Assembly (NCBI GenBank): GCA_030388825.1
Contig: CP128835.1
Coordinates: forward strand, 2,970,001 to 3,034,000
Source: Rossellomorea sp. AcN35-11
Lineage (GTDB): Bacteria > Bacillota > Bacilli > Bacillales > Bacillaceae_B
DNA: 64,000 nt
Direction: 5' to 3'
Shown here one piece after another: positions 62,217-64,000 of this stretch. Both the position numbers and the translations under genes were made by a program. The stretch's first letter is position 1, and every line of letters starts with the position of its first letter. The notes below the pieces were generated by a model. The model saw only the letters and a list, made by a program, of their open reading frames with translations. It did no database searches and was not told the origin of the DNA.

Positions 62217-64000
62217 CTTGGATCATATGGAGAAACTGGCCGGTCATTTTTTTTGATAATATCCTTACTTGATATGGAAATCTTTTTTTACTTACCGGAA
62301 AGGAGTTGAACCAGATCACTTTATCGTCGATTGAAATGAAAGGAATACTCGTGAATGCTCTTTCCATTTTGATGGAGGCCCCACGGTGAGGAACGATAGC
62401 ATCCTTGCTTCGAATCATGACATCTTTATCCCCTGATACTGCTTCTAATAAGGCAAGTAATGCTTGAGGAATGTCTTTTACATGTTCCACGTTAACGACA
62501 ATTTTTTGTTTGGCTGCCTTGAAATCTTTCATCAGTCTGTTCGTATCATTTATCTCCACCCATTTCATTCTCTTCATTGAGAAAGGGATGATGGACGAAC
62601 CTGTATCTGAATGACCTTCATGTTGAAGGTGACGGATGAATTGATGAATGGGCTGGGTGGATGGTGTCTTCTCCTTGATGAATTGATCATCTCCGATTAA
62701 AACAAATTTCCCTCTGGCGCGGGTAATGGCTACATTCAGGAGCCTATCGCTTCCCTTTCGAGTAAGTAGTGCTCCAGGCTTTCCATGGGATACACCATCA
62801 ACGAGGTCAAAAAGGATCATGTCATTTTCCGAACCTTGAAACCCATGAACGGTAGCGGCAAATATATTTGCCTGAGGATATTCCTTCCTTATCAGTTCAT
62901 CCAGTATAAGATTATACCATTTTGCTTGTATACGGTAGGGAGTGACGATGCCGATAGAATGAATGCCGTCTCTGATGGCTTCTAAACTAAGCTGGATTGT
63001 CAGCAGGCTGGAAATGATATTCCATCGGGACCCTTTATGGGTTTCTGCCCATTCAGTTCCTTCCTGCAGTGAACATAACACGGCGCCATGTGAAGGAAAA
63101 GGTTTTTTATTCGTGATCACCGCACGCTGTACCCCTACCGACTGGTGGTCACCTACCTTTGAATGGTAGATGTAGCGATTAGTAAAAGCCGAGATACTCG
63201 GATGCATCCGTCTTTGTTCCGGAAGCAATAACAGCTGTGGATGTTTCCTCCCTTTGTTAACAGCATGTGCGACATTTGAAGAGTGAAAGATGTCTTCCTT
63301 GAGCCACTTGCTTACCATGGGGTGAAAAGATGTTGAAATGGGTGGAAGTTGTTTGAAATCCCCACAGATAATGGTTTTCGTCCCAAGTGAGGCTGCAAAT
63401 GCCACTTGCGGGATATAGGCCATGCTCGCCTCATCAACTATAACCAGATCAAATTCTTCATCATAGATCATCCCGTCAATGGCCGCTTTAGAAAGAGTCG
63501 TACCGATCACTTTGGCATCTGTGACAAGTTCTCCTTCTCTTCGTTTAAACGTTTCTTTTATTTTTTGATAATGAACTTCGAGTTGGGATAACCGATTGGA
63601 ATCATAATCCGTATAGTTTTTCGCCAGTTTATTCTTCATCCTTCTCCTGTATGTTTCGACCTTACCTTTTTCCTCTGCAAGGCTTGGGTCCCGTTGTTCC
63701 AACAATTGAAGGACACTTAAATCTGTAATGTTTTCACTAAACGGTTTACGACTGGTTCCATACCTGATCACTTCCCCTGCTTTCCATCTGTGGTGATCAG
63801 TGAGGAAATGATACATTTCTTCTATTAATACATCAACTGCAGAATTGCTGTGGGAAAGAAGAAGAACTTTTTTTCCTTCTGAATAATGATAAGCTGCCAC
63901 CCTGGCAAGAGTATAGGTTTTTCCTGTGCCGGGAGGACCCCACAGGAACGTGACAGGGTTATATTTACTTCGAACGTATGCTTCATGTAAAGGGTTTTTA
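62209..64000 (-). CDS. UPF1-like superfamily 1 helicase (5' part beyond the window)
   Basis: The frame remains open to the right edge, so the N-terminus is outside. Visible helicase motifs in order: FLWGPPGTGKTYTLARVAAY (Walker A, motif I, at about 63930), LLLSHSNSAVDVLIEEM (Ia), LVIVDEASMAYIPQ (II, DEAS), IICGDFKQLPPIS (III), FAATVHGFQGSENDMILFDL (V) and NVAITRARGKFVLIGD (VI). This is the DNA2/NAM7-type family, a 5'-3' helicase of unknown target. The C-terminal 150 residues form a separate nuclease- or PLD-like region without clear catalytic residues. Confidence 0.85.
   Translation of the reverse strand, partial: KNPLHEAYVRSKYNPVTFLWGPPGTGKTYTLARVAAYHYSEGKKVLLLSHSNSAVDVLIEEMYHFLTDHHRWKAGEVIRYGTSRKPFSENITDLSVLQLLEQRDPSLAEEKGKVETYRRRMKNKLAKNYTDYDSNRLSQLEVHYQKIKETFKRREGELVTDAKVIGTTLSKAAIDGMIYDEEFDLVIVDEASMAYIPQVAFAASLGTKTIICGDFKQLPPISTSFHPMVSKWLKEDIFHSSNVAHAVNKGRKHPQLLLLPEQRRMHPSISAFTNRYIYHSKVGDHQSVGVQRAVITNKKPFPSHGAVLCSLQEGTEWAETHKGSRWNIISSLLTIQLSLEAIRDGIHSIGIVTPYRIQAKWYNLILDELIRKEYPQANIFAATVHGFQGSENDMILFDLVDGVSHGKPGALLTRKGSDRLLNVAITRARGKFVLIGDDQFIKEKTPSTQPIHQFIRHLQHEGHSDTGSSIIPFSMKRMKWVEINDTNRLMKDFKAAKQKIVVNVEHVKDIPQALLALLEAVSGDKDVMIRSKDAIVPHRGASIKMERAFTSIPFISIDDKVIWFNSFPVSKKRFPYQVRILSKKMTGQFLHMIQEK

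Overview
The window is from a spore-forming member of the Bacillaceae. From about 35.5 kb to the end, the gene order alsT, parC, parE, yneT, (opuC-like operon, permease), plsY, yneR, yneQ, yneP, tlp, sspN, yneN, citB, sspO, sspP, cotM follows the yne/citB/parEC region of the Bacillus subtilis chromosome, and the small acid-soluble spore proteins Tlp, SspN, SspO and SspP are all recognisable. The species cannot be fixed from the sequence. A selenocysteine system and an Nhe-type toxin operon together argue against B. subtilis itself and against an ordinary B. cereus strain.

Left accessory region (0-17.7 kb): a Cys/His-rich putative spore coat protein and the tail of its paralogue; an ECF41-type sigma factor divergent from an AhpD-like carboxymuconolactone decarboxylase, each behind the same TGTCACA-N16-CGTT promoter; a MepB-like protein; a LysM protein; a class B penicillin-binding protein; a family I.5-type secreted lipase; an nheA-nheB-nheC enterotoxin operon; a sporulation-type histidine kinase; and several gene remnants.

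Cassette array (about 17.9-35 kb): some twenty small, unrelated, AT-rich genes, nearly all on the minus strand (GrpB, M3 peptidase, nucleotidyltransferase, GNATs, SMI1/KNR4, lipoprotein, C45 acyltransferase, methyltransferase, isochorismatase, SnoaL and tiny membrane peptides). They are separated by related intergenic sites. Each site has a short core resembling GCCCCCTTTAATTGAA, and many also hold an imperfect stem-loop, several of which carry the same C/A mismatch. Four degenerate pieces of one tyrosine recombinase lie in the array, and a directly repeated block carrying a second, XerC-like recombinase pseudogene frames most of it. This looks like an integron-like gene-cassette system in a Firmicute and is the main candidate for a new system here.

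Core region (35.5-64 kb): housekeeping and sporulation genes. ParE/ParC form an operon behind a LexA-type box, and citB has a CcpC-type dyad. At the right end lie selA, a SelW-like selenoprotein and a SelD whose active-site codon is UGA; both UGA codons are followed by SECIS-like hairpins. A UPF1-like helicase runs off the right edge.

Caution: thirteen genes, including the essential parC, are interrupted by a single-base indel, most of them in homopolymers. This pattern suggests residual sequencing error, so the frameshifts flagged below should not be taken as proof of gene decay.
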